Under the pieces are notes generated by a model. That model ran no database searches, was not told where the DNA came from, and saw only the letters and a list, made by a program, of their open reading frames with translations. A program made the position numbers and the translations under genes. A stretch of DNA of 64,000 nucleotides from Anisus vortex (lineage: Eukaryota > Mollusca > Gastropoda > Planorbidae): NCBI GenBank assembly GCA_949126835.1, contig OX421497.1, positions 12,805,132 to 12,869,131 of the forward strand. Direction: 5' to 3'. The stretch's first letter is position 1, and the number at the start of each line of letters is the position of its first letter. This document shows positions 44,801-56,800 of this stretch, piece by piece.

Positions 44801-47800
44801 TGATAATCTCAACTGATTCAGTTTTTACATAGCATAAAAAAAGACATCTAAATTATATCATGACGACATAAAAAAAAAAACAATTTGTAAAACACATCAA
44901 TAGAATTAATTGAACAAACACACGTGTGGAAGTATTCAAGTAAACTACCGGTGTATGTGTGCAATTGGTGTATGCAATAGTTACCTTTTACCTCACAACG
45001 TATGATTGTTTCCAGTAGAATTTTAAGTTTTGTTCTGTAATGTTTCATAGTGTAATAATTCAAAACATAGTTTATTTATTGTCATATATCCATGTTAATT
45101 AATACAATGAATGACATAAAAGAAACATTTCATGAGAAGATGGTTTCCTCTTGTTCAATCAGCCTTGTTATATTGCGTACATCTGCAAATAGATTAATAT
45201 TAATATGTTCATTAATTTGACCGTTGATAGCGGATTGTTCGCAAGCGGGTAAATGTGCCAATTTTCCATTAAGGGTTTTTAAAACTTTTGTGATTTGTAA
45301 TTTGCTTTCTACCAATTCACGTTCAATTTCGGGTGAATTATTCCCGACTCTAATAACAGTGTTTACCGAGGCATTTTGTTCTTCTCTGGTAATGTATGGT
45401 TTCAACATATTGATATGGCACACTCGTTGCGATTTTCGCCTATCAGGGGTCTTTACAAGATAGGTAACCTCACTAAGCTTAGCCATAACCTCGTAGGGTC
45501 CTGTAAACTTGGCACTCATTCATGGGTTGACCAGACAGTGGCGTCAGCATGATAACTTTATTACCAGGTTGGAAGATACGGGTTCTTGCGTTGACGTCAT
45601 AATATACCTTCATCTTGTCTTGTGCCTGCAAAAAGATTAGATCTGACAACTTTTTATGCATTATACAGTCTATTTCTAAAGTTCTCCACATATGTTAGTA
45701 GACCAGTGTCTTCAGTGGATGATAACCATGTCTCTTGTAGCAGCTTTAGTGGTCCACGAACTGTGTGTCCGAATACCAGTTCAAAGGGACCGAAACCAAG
45801 AGATTCTTGTACAGCCTCTCTGGTTGCGAAGAGTGCGAAGGGAATACCACGATCCCAGTCGTCGTTATGCTCGAAACAGAAAGTACGGAGCATATTTTTC
45901 AATGTTTGGTGGTATCGTTCCAGTGCGCCTTGACTCTGTGGATGATATGCACTCGATACTGCATGACGAATACCCAGCCGTTCTAAGACTTGGCGAAATA
46001 ACTTCGATGTGAAATTTGAACCTTGATCTGACTGCACGGTTTTCGGAAGTCCATACCGGGTGAAGAATCCGATAAGTGCATCAGAGATTTTGTCGGCATT
46101 GATGCTACGTAGAGGAATAGCCTCTGGAAATCTCGTTGCCGACAGGGCTGCGGAGTCGGTAGATAAATGTTCCGACTCCGACTCCTCATTTTCTTTTACT
46201 TCCGACTCCGACTCCGACTCCCCGACTCCGACTCCTCTGTATTAATATGCGAATGTATTTTGTACATTCCTTGAAGGAAAGAAAGGCAACATACATCTAC
46301 ATGTCATTACTACAGGACTACTGGCTGGGATTTACTGTATTTAATTTTAAATATTCACGGGCCCCCTAACAGCAGAACTAGGGATGTTAAAACCGGTTAT
46401 CGGTTCTACAAAACCTGTTGAAAATCGGATTTCGGTTTCCCCCTCCCCCACCCGCGCAATGTCACAAGTCACATGCCGGAACAGCCAAATGTGCGTAGTT
46501 TTGTAGGTATATTTGAAAAATACTTCAAACTTAATTAATTAGTGTTTGCAGGGCATTCAGGGGGTTGATTTGTATGAATACAATTTGATTTTGTACTCTT
46601 TACAATAAAATTCTGTAGAACTAAAAAAATCTGGGCTAATTGATTAAAACCGATAATAGCTTTCAATTTTTCAATAGTGATAATCAAATTACCGATTATC
46701 GTTGACCATAATATTAAGAAGCATTTGAAGAGGCATATATTTATGATAACTTGTAAAAAATGTGTTGAAAGAGAATCGAAAGAATATGTATTTAATAGTG
46801 CCGTTAATAATAAAGCACAGACGCGGTGTTTTGAAAATCAAAACCGGTTTTCGGTTTCAAAACCGGAATCCGGTATTCCGGTTTTCGTTTAACATCCCTA
46901 AGCAGAACACAACACTATGAAAAGTATAAATATTGCCACCAGGGTCGTATTTAAAATTGTGGGGGCCGTGTTCCTAAATTTATGTGGGGGCCCTGTTCCC
47001 AAATTTATGTGGGGCCCCTCGTGGTCTGCCTTCCACATGGGGCCTACCTCAGAAAAGGGCCGTTAATTCATATTACAGTCTGTACAATCATCCATTTTAT
47101 GTTGCACGTAGCTTGGTTGAACTGTAGCGCTTTAAATTGTATGGGAATAAATGAATTTTATTTTACATTTTCAACGAAATATGGGGATGTCACTAAAACA
47201 TTTCTTTTTGGGATGTGTGGGGGCCCCTTTTGTGTGGGGGCCCCTGTTCCAATGGCACATGTGGAACATGCCTAAATACGCCACTGATTGCCGCTCCTAA
47301 TTGTGCGTTGTGTGCGTAGCGCATTTATAAGTCGAAAAGGCGGCATTTTTTTGTAGGCCTATTGAACGCTAATTACATTATGGAAAGAATCGTAAATATG
47401 TTAAAGCCTCTCTAGGCCTCTTATAAAGATATGCTTGTACACTAGTAGCTTAAGATGCGTTTTATTTAGGACCTATGGCCTAGGCCTATAGCCTACTAAG
47501 GCAGTGTTTAGCATTCAGAGAAAACCGCGCGTCCCATGTCCTAGCATTTGAAATCATTACAAACAATGTTAATGGTAATTAGTAATTTGGGCACTTGTAT
47601 AGCGTCATCAATACCAGCGCCGTGCAGACTATATGACGCCCAGTCTAATGACGCATTTCAAATTAGTTCAAAAGACTTTTTTTTGTGTGTCGACCCGCTA
47701 TAGTATGACAATAGGGATAGGATCTTGAGGGATGGGGACTTAGAGGAAGAAACAGATACTTTACTTTCTCATCACAAATGTATGTAGGCCTATTGATCGG

Positions 47801-50800
47801 TTGTTTAAAATAAATGAAGCCCTGATATTTCCAATCTAAATTTAGTAGGAGTCGGAATCGGAGTCGGTGCATTTTTTGCCGACTCCGACTCCGACTCCAG
47901 GTACCCAAATTTCCTCCGACTCCTCGACTCCGACTCCGACTCCGACTCCACAGCCCTGGTTGCCGAACACATAATAGTGAACAGATACTGGTGGCCAGCC
48001 TTAGTTTTAGGCAACGGACTGACGCAGTCTACAATGATGTGACTGAAGGGTTCTGAGAATGCTGGTATGGGTCGTAGAGGAGCTACCGGAATGGTCTGAT
48101 TTGGTTTGCCGACCATCTGGCAGACATGACATGATCTGCAAAACGATGTGACGTCACGACGTAGGCCAGGCCAGAAGAAATATGGAAGAATCCTGTCGAA
48201 GGTTTTCTGTATCCCTAGGTGACCAGCATACGGTGAATCATGGGCCATATGTAGTATGTCCTTGCGGTATACATTGGGTACCACGATTTGATGTACTTCG
48301 CTGCATGTTTCATCGTCGTTTTCTTTCCCTCTCCATTTCCTCATCAACAACTCGTCCCTCAGGTAATAACCTGCGGCCATTGTTTCTAACTCTCCTTCAT
48401 TCTTTGCTTCCTCTTTTAGCTTCCCGATCTCTGGATCTTTGCCTTTAGCAAGAATGAGTAGTTGTCTAGGCGACAAATTACTTTGATCAGTATGACTTGA
48501 GTGACCACCTAGAACAGTGATGGCGAACCTTTTTGAAGCCGCGTGCCCAAAGTACAATACAAGACCAACTTATTTCTTTCAACGTGCCAACACAGCAATT
48601 AAAACAAAACACCATAACTTAGCTGTTACATTTTTTGGTAAATGCTCACGTGCCCACAGAAATGGCTCTGCCTGCCAGCTGTGGCACGCGTGCCATAGGT
48701 TCGCCATCGCTGACCTAGAACATCCGCCATGAAGGTTGCTTGTAAGTCAATCTCTGGTGTCGGTTCTGGTTTCTTTGTCGATCCATCAGTCATCTGTTTT
48801 TTCTCCATAGCTCTGGTGATAACACACACTGAATTTTCAGTATTCCTACACTGAAATGAGTCTTTGGGTTCTTTAAGTACAGGATGTACCTGATTTTTGG
48901 CAATGTCACTTCCTAAAAGTAATGAAATGCCTCTGTAGGGAAATTTCTTCACTATCCCAACAATAACAGGTACAGTGAAGTAATTACACTTCAACTGTAT
49001 ACGATGTAACGGTGCCGTAAGTGTCCCAGCCATAGTACTGATTAAGGCATACTGGCCTGTATGAGTCAATTTCGACGTTGGTACAGTATTCTTCAACTGT
49101 AAAAATATATCAGCACCGGAGTCACGTAGAATTTTAATCTTCCGTTCTCTAGCTTGATTATCTATAGGTGACACATAGCCCTCGCTAATATCCGATAGCA
49201 TACACTCGGGTAGTTCTCTGCCTACTGAGTTTCTTGCTACACTACTGCCTCCATAAGTAAACGTTTTATTTACTGATTGTTCATCCGTCACACTCCCTTA
49301 GGAGTTGAAACTAGAATGTTCAATAGACTCGGTCTTCATTTCAAAGACTCTTTCTGACTTTGAGCAACTTGGACATGCGTGTTTCGCCATCTCTTCATGA
49401 CTAACATCAGATGTCTTTCTTTCAGCCTTAATTCTTTTGTGGGCAGTTTTGTTTATGTGAGTTTCAGTTTGTACGGCGATGTGCGATAAAATCACGTTGT
49501 TCTTGTTTTTAATGGGTCTTTTCTCTTTATGTAGACTCCAACAATTCTCTTTGATATGTCCATCTTTCTTACAAAAGGTACAGGTGATTCTCTTTTGTAC
49601 AAAACTTGAATTCTCATGTTTATCGGCTTTTTGTTTATTTTTATCCTCTGTGGATCTTAACTTCCTCTCTGTATTACTGTTTTGAGTCCTTAAACTTGTT
49701 CTGTCATTTTGAAAATAATAGCTATGCGGGTGAATAATGACGTATTCATCGGCTTTAACTGCTGCTTGTTCTGCTATTTCAATACCTCGATCAGCCAAAT
49801 AAACTTTTTTATCAGTGCGAATCTTCTCATTAAAATCCTCCATCAGTATGAGATTATATAGTTTTTCATAATCTTTATTCACATTCTTAGATCGTAACCA
49901 TCTATCAAAATACTTTTTCTCCAATCCCAGGAAGTCAACATGTGAAACTTCTGGTTCCTTCTTGAACTCACGATATAACTTTCGATACTTTTCTGGAGTT
50001 AGAACATAACTCAATAGTACCCTGCTCTTTATTAGTTCATAATTATTGCATTCCTCTGGAGTCAGATTCAATACAACATCTAGAGCCTTGCCTTTTGTTA
50101 GAGCTGAACGTAAAAGTACTGCTTTCTTATCTTCAGGAAATTTATAATCGATCGAGTTTCTCTCAAAGACCATACAGAATTCATCAATGTCTATGCTCTC
50201 CATGCTTGGAACATGCTTTTAAATCTTATATAGTTCTATATTATTTGTTTCCTGAATCGTATGAGTTGACGAACGAGACCTTGCCAATTCAATCCTTTCA
50301 TTACTAGCGATTCTTTCTTTTTCCATTTCTTTCTCCTTCAATTGTACTTCTATTCTTTTACCCTCTAATTGTACTTTAATTTCTAACTTCTTCATTTCTA
50401 ACTGAATTTCATGTCCGCACTTAGTTCATTTCCATTCATTTTAAATTCATGGTTTTCAGGGTTTCTGATACATTGAGAACCACTGATTCTTCATTATTCA
50501 TAGTATTTTCTTCAAGCATTGCACCATGTCTTTTCAAACAGTCCTTAATTTCTTGAATCAATTTACTCCTTACTGGTGTAACTTCAGTAATGTCTATTCC
50601 CAGAGAATTTGCCATCTCTTTTAACTGGGTAAGTGACATGCTATTTAACTGTTCTGACGTGATAGCAAAAATATTCAATTGCTCCAACGTAAGATTAATT
50701 ACGTAAATAGAAGATAAAAAATTCAACTCATAAAGTCCTTTGAAATATTTTTACACCACTGTTAATTTGTAGAAGATAAATTTTAAGGATGATTGCGTAC

Positions 50801-53800
50801 AAAGCTGAAAAAACAGTATGTCCGAACACAGACAATGCCTTCCAACGTAGACATACTTTTAATAAATACTTGTTGTAAATCGTTTTCACCAAAACAGTTG
50901 TATATCCTCAATTTCTTATACATACAAACTTTAGATCCAAGGACGATAGCCCCTAATCTTTTGTCACGTGCGAAATCAGCTACTGACGTATAATAATATA
51001 TTTAGAAATGTAATATTTATACATTCTTTTGATTCACATCCCTCTTGGATCCCACAAGGTTGTACAAGAATTAGTATTGGTGTTATTGTAGTAGATTTGA
51101 TATTTATTTGGCTCGTAGGATGTGCATTAAGTTTTGTTAAATGAATTAGGTAAACTATACCTTAATATAGAGGAAATCCACAATCCTGTTTAAGAATAGT
51201 AATCACAATTTTATTCCAACAAGTTGAAAATATGAATATAACAGCAACACAGAATACAGGTACCAATAGTATAGGATGAAACTTAAATCAGTTGAGATTC
51301 TTTTAGATAGTACTAAGCCATAATAACATATCTTTAAGGAAGTGGTCAAGAACAGTCCTCACACAACAGCGCCCAAGCTAGAACTCTAACGATCTCAAAC
51401 CCTCGTGCGACGTATGACGCATTTTAATGCTATGACGTAGTGTCTAGACATATACATGTTTTATTCTTAACACGAAACATTTCGGGTTTAAGATTATTTC
51501 TTTTGAACTTTAATTAATATTAATAGAACCAATATAATTATAGAAATAAAACTACTTTCGTAACAATAGATAATTATTTTATGTATTTTTCTGAGCTGAA
51601 TTTGATTCCGTACGCCCTTGCTCTATTTGCAAGCTTGACTGAGAGCTCTGTGCTTTGTGGCTACCGGCCAACCGGTCGATGTCATCAGCAAATCTTAGAT
51701 TGCATAAGGGTATTTCACTAATGCAGATGGATGTGTGGTAGTCATCGAGTGTTTCTTGCATGATTTTTTTTTAAGGAATATATTGAACAAGAAGAGGTGA
51801 AAAATGCAACCTTAACGGACTCCTATTGACATCTTGAAGAAGTCCGCTCCCTATACAACCATTGAGTTGAATGGCACGGCTATACTGATTGTAGTGGACT
51901 TATTAAAAATTATACGACGGCCCCCAGGTGGTAAAAAAACAACAACAACACAATCTACTCCACTGATGCAAGCTGATTATTTATTCTGTTACAACTGGTA
52001 ATTATTGCGTACAATGTACATTTTACATTGCTTGTAATGAGGATCTTCTATGCTTGCTGGCGTCTGTGCTAGGGGCTCCGTCGGACTTAAAGTTATCGCA
52101 GAGAATACTATGATTATGGTAAAAGTCTATCTATATATCTAGCTATCTATCAATCAGCAGTGGTAGTAATTAATCAAATTCAATAGTTTAACGAAATCAA
52201 TTTTATAACGAGATAGTGATTGACGTAACTGGAATATGTAAAAAAAAAATAGGCTAGGACTAAATCGTCAGGTGCTTGGCGAGAACGTAACGCTACAAAC
52301 TTTCAACACGAATTACAAACTGTCAACACGAATTACAAACTTTCAACACGAACTACAAACTTTCAACACAAACTACAACCATTCAACACGAACTACAAAC
52401 TTTAAACACGAATTACAAACTTTCAACACGAACTACAAACTTTCAATACGAACTACAAACATTCAACACAAACTACAAACTTTCGACACGAATTACAAAC
52501 TTTCAACACGAATTACACACTTTCAACACGAATTACACACTTTCAACACGAACTACAAACTTTCAACACGAACTACAAACTTTCAACACGAACTACAAAC
52601 TTTCAACACGAACTAAAAACTTTCAACATGAACTAGAAACTTTCAACACGAACTACAAACTTTCAATACGAACTACAAACATTCAACACGAACTACAAAC
52701 TTTAAACACGAATTACAAACTTTCAACACGAACTACAAACTTTCAATACGAACTACAAACATTCAACACGAACTACAAACTTTCAACACGAATTACAAAC
52801 TTTCAACACGAAATACAAACTTTCAACACGAACTACAAACTTTCAACACGAACTACAAACTTTCAACAAGAAGTAACTTAAACTCAATATAGACCGCACG
52901 AGATAAGAAAAGTTTATTAATATAATCGGTTCCCCAAATGGATGGATAAACAAGAATCATGCTTTTTCACGATTCTAAAAGTTACAAATAAAGCTATTGG
53001 GTCGACGTTTCAATATTTAATTTAATTAAAAATGAAATCTTGAAGCTCATACTTCAACTCCTTTCCTTGGACTTTAATATGGACAATAAAGGGACAATGT
53101 AAAGCACTATCAAAGAGTTATAACTCACGTTCATAATAATACATAAACATAATGTTGATATTTTAAATTTAATGTCATTTTTATTTCATTCAGGTCTCCT
53201 GGTACTAGTTTTGGTACATGTTCTAATGGCAACTATTTCTGGCAGCGTCATAAGGGGTTACCGTTATGAATATGCCAGTTGGCCTTTCTGGGTGATTGGA
53301 CTTGGTGTAAGTTATACCCGCTATATATTTATTTCATTGTTTTGCAAGACACTAAACTAGACATCAATTCTCTGTATGTTTTTTTTTTGTTTAATCTTTT
53401 TATTTTTGGTTTGACACATTTTAAATCCTTGAATTCCTGGCAATAATAAGACATGTGGTTCTACAAGGAAAATATAGCACAGTGTTGTTTTTTTTTAAAG
53501 TGCCATCTTAAAAAAACTGAAGTTAGAAATGGAGAGCTTTGTTTAATTTCTAATGATACAAACACAACAAACTGATCACTAAACGCCAACATGCGCCACG
53601 AATGCTTTTCTCGTAGTAGAGGCTTGAATTGCTATATTGTAGGTCATTGAAAATTACTATGTGAGCCAAGTCTGGCACACGCCGTAGGTTACTGACCCTT
53701 GCAATAAGCATTTGGTATTACCGTTGAGTCACCAGAATTTCTTTGTGACTTTAGTTGGAGTGAAATGGCTTTGAAGAATTAATTGACTCGAGAACAGTTT

Positions 53801-56800
53801 ATGTTTTTTTCTATGTTACTTTAAAGTTATTAAAACGCAAATTCAAAAACAGGTCAGAAGCTACAAACGACATTAGATTTGCACCAACCAAAAGAAAGAC
53901 AGATATACAAGACCTGCTTTGGACTTTGGACTGAGCACCAACCAAAAAAGACAAATATAAAAAACTGGTCGTGGCCAAGCACTAACCAAAAGAAAGACAA
54001 TTATAGAAGAACTGGTTCTGTCCATGCACAAACCAAAAGAAAGACAAATATAGAAGAACTGGTTCGGACCGAGCGCCAACCAAAATAAAGACAAACATAG
54101 AAGAACTGGTTCGGACCGAGCGCCAACCAAAATAAAGACAAACATAGAAGAACTGGTTCTGGCCAAGTACTAACCAAAAGAAAGACAAATATATAACTTT
54201 TATTGCCACAGCAGACGCATCAGATCCATTCCGTTGAAATTTACATTGAATTTTGATGACTACAATGGTAACTTTCATATTAAAAGAAAAACTTGATTTA
54301 TTTTTACTATGTTACTCTAAATAAATATATTTTGTTTCATAATATTTACAGTACATCATTCCTGGATACTTCGGTCTTGTTTGTGCTTTGATTCAGAATA
54401 AAGGATTGGTAAGATAAATAGCTAATTTTTTATCAGCATTCAAACAAGTACCTTCTGAGAACGTTATGTTACTGTAATATGTGTACACAAACGTAAACTT
54501 ATCTTTTCTTATATATTACAAACGCTCCTTCTACAAAGAAGATTATTGCTTCCTACGCTCCTCCGTGGTCCGCGTCTAACCTTACACCTTTATTAGTTTT
54601 TTAAATGATGTTAAGTTACTGGTTTTCCTGGTTTGTTTAGGAAACCCATTCCATGCCCGTATGCCACTCGAGAAGAAAAAATACTTATGTGCATTTGTTC
54701 CCGCATAAAGGATTAGGAAAGTGTTTTTATCCTTATGTTTATCGGAGCATTGCAAAAGGTTGTTATTGGGTTGCATTTGTAAATTAAATTTTATGCCTTA
54801 TGCATAATTACTACTTAACTCTTTGCCCTTCTATCCTCTAGTGTTTCTAGGTTTAGTGATTTGACTATCGGTGTTACTCTTGTCAGTTGTGAATATTCGC
54901 TCGTAATGAACTGTTTTTTTTAAAAAACATATTTAATGCTTGAGATCTTTCAATATTTTAGTAACTCGTTACAAGTAAAATGTTAACCAGTCACTACTGA
55001 TTGTTACTGTTTTAAAATGTCATTTTAATCAAATTTTCTGTTGAAAACAGTAAAAACATACTGCAAAATTGTATTTTTAATTCCAACAAAATTAAAATCA
55101 GTATTTAACTAAAGGAAGTGTCTATTCGTACACCCGTGTACGGATAGCTATTCGTACACGGCATGCGCACTGATAATTAAAAATAATATCTAGATAGTCA
55201 CATACATCATTACACCTTATTCCAGTCATTTGGGCACCTCCTTATCCAGAAGTTCCAGTAAGTAAAAGAGGGCATTGTTTATTGGCATGGAACCACCAAA
55301 AGAAATTTAAAGGTACCAGTTAAAGAAAGTTAAAGAAAGCCGACTTTGATGAAATAGTCTGGTAGTCAAACAGCACTACTGTACACATAGGCCTCAAAGA
55401 CTGGCTTAGTGTGTAAACCGCCGTTACGTTCCCATTAAGAACACACCGGCGGGCGAACGCATTGGGAACAGCCCCCGCAGCGGGTCCGAGTTTCATTGCA
55501 CTGCCGAGAGGCCACGGAATCTCGGTGGGGAGGCAGCAATGGCCGCTGCAACCCCGTCTCGAAAACCACCCGGTGCCTGGATGCCTGTGCCTATAGTATA
55601 GGATTTGTGCTACCGGGTGACAGTGCAGGAATACGAGAGAGCCACCACGATAATGATCCTTAGGGGAACAGCAGTGAACGGTCGCTGGCCTGCGAAATCC
55701 TTCCCTGTTGCACGGCACGCCACGCCTTCGGCGTGAGTTATGCTCAAACCTAAGCGTTACGCGGACACAAGAGCTTCGGCTCGTCCGGGTTTCTTAGAGA
55801 CTTTTTAATTTAATTCGGTGGTCAAACAGAGTTTGAAGATGTTTTAAGGCTGAACATTGGTTTGTTGTTTATTGCCGTTGTTTTCTTTTCTTTTTTTGTG
55901 TTTTGTTTAGTCTATGTTTAAAATTTGAATATATTATTTCCCCAGTACATCGCTTCTATAGTCATCACAATTCTATTGCTTCTCACAATGGCAGGCGTCA
56001 CAATATTTGTTATTATACTTATGTTTGTAATCGGCGATAATAGACGTTGGGATAATTCGGACGACTGTTATGATGATGTTCGTGGAGTTTGCGTCTGCAG
56101 GTAAAGTATACATGACATTAGAACACATCTATTTTTTTTATAACATTTCAATGGTGGGCACAGTGGCCGGGAGACAGCGCGTTTGGTTGGTGATAAGAAG
56201 GTCCTGGGCTCGAATCCTGGTAAAGGCTAGGACTTGTTACCGGTACTGGATGGTGTCCCTGAGTCTACCCAGCACTGGTGGGCACCTGAATTTAGTAAGG
56301 GTAAAGTATAGGCAGCTGGGTATAGTGCTGGTCACCACAATACTCTAGTATATTTAATAAAACGCTGCTTTACCTGCCCTGTGAATTAATATGGCCCAAC
56401 GGGATACTCTACTTTATTTACTTTAACATTTCAATGTCAAACTTATTTTTTTAAAATAAGAGCCGCCCATAAACGACGTCTTAGGGAGTTAGATAAAACC
56501 TTTGTGACAACATGTAACGAAGAAGAGTGTGGATGTATCAACGCATCAACGATGTATTGTAGCATACGAAATTGTAATAGGCCTATGCATTAATAAATAA
56601 ATGTGTGTACAAAAAAAATCCACTTAAACAAGTTTCACTTGTCTTAACTACAGTTATTTCATTGTTTATTGCAATACTTATTGGAGTAGTCCCTTAAGGT
56701 GTTCAGATGTATCGCTTCCAGCGATTTGTACGTCGACACAAATGAGCACAGTAAAATGAAATTGTATCCAACTATCTTATTGAAAGTTTAATTGTTCTGC

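Larger units (their letters stand above)
46143..47958. mobile_element. hAT-type element splitting the integrase, 8-bp TSD GTTGCCGA
   Basis: Ends CAGGGCTGCGGAGTCGG and CCGACTCCACAGCCCTG are inverted; GTTGCCGA flanks both (46135-46142 and 47959-47966). Tandem CCGACT hexamers form long subterminal regions at both ends. No transposase; two smaller hAT-type elements lie inside. Confidence 0.92.
43735..51565 (-). mobile_element. Ty3/Gypsy-type LTR retrotransposon, Gmr1-like order, lacking RT/RNase H
   Basis: Two LTRs bound a minus-strand element with 4-bp target duplication ATAG (43731-43734 and 51566-51569). Order 5' to 3': coiled-coil/SCAN-like Gag, zinc knuckle, protease, integrase, then a long AT-rich tail without RT or RNase H. 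Three later insertions interrupt it (46143-47958 with nested elements, and 48515-48712), and frame breaks occur near the integrase end. Known Gmr1-type elements have integrase before RT; here RT is deleted, so the copy is dead. No envelope-like frame was seen. Confidence 0.85.

Noticed and set aside
43735..51565. Possible endogenous retrovirus with envelope
   Set aside because: No envelope-like frame or signal peptide was found; Gag, protease and integrase fit a Gypsy-type retrotransposon.
55320..55718. 132-residue minus-strand frame in the GC-rich insertion
   Set aside because: High GC lowers stop frequency, the frame runs out into the AT-rich flank across the target duplication, and no domain is recognisable. 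RNA-like pairing is the better description.
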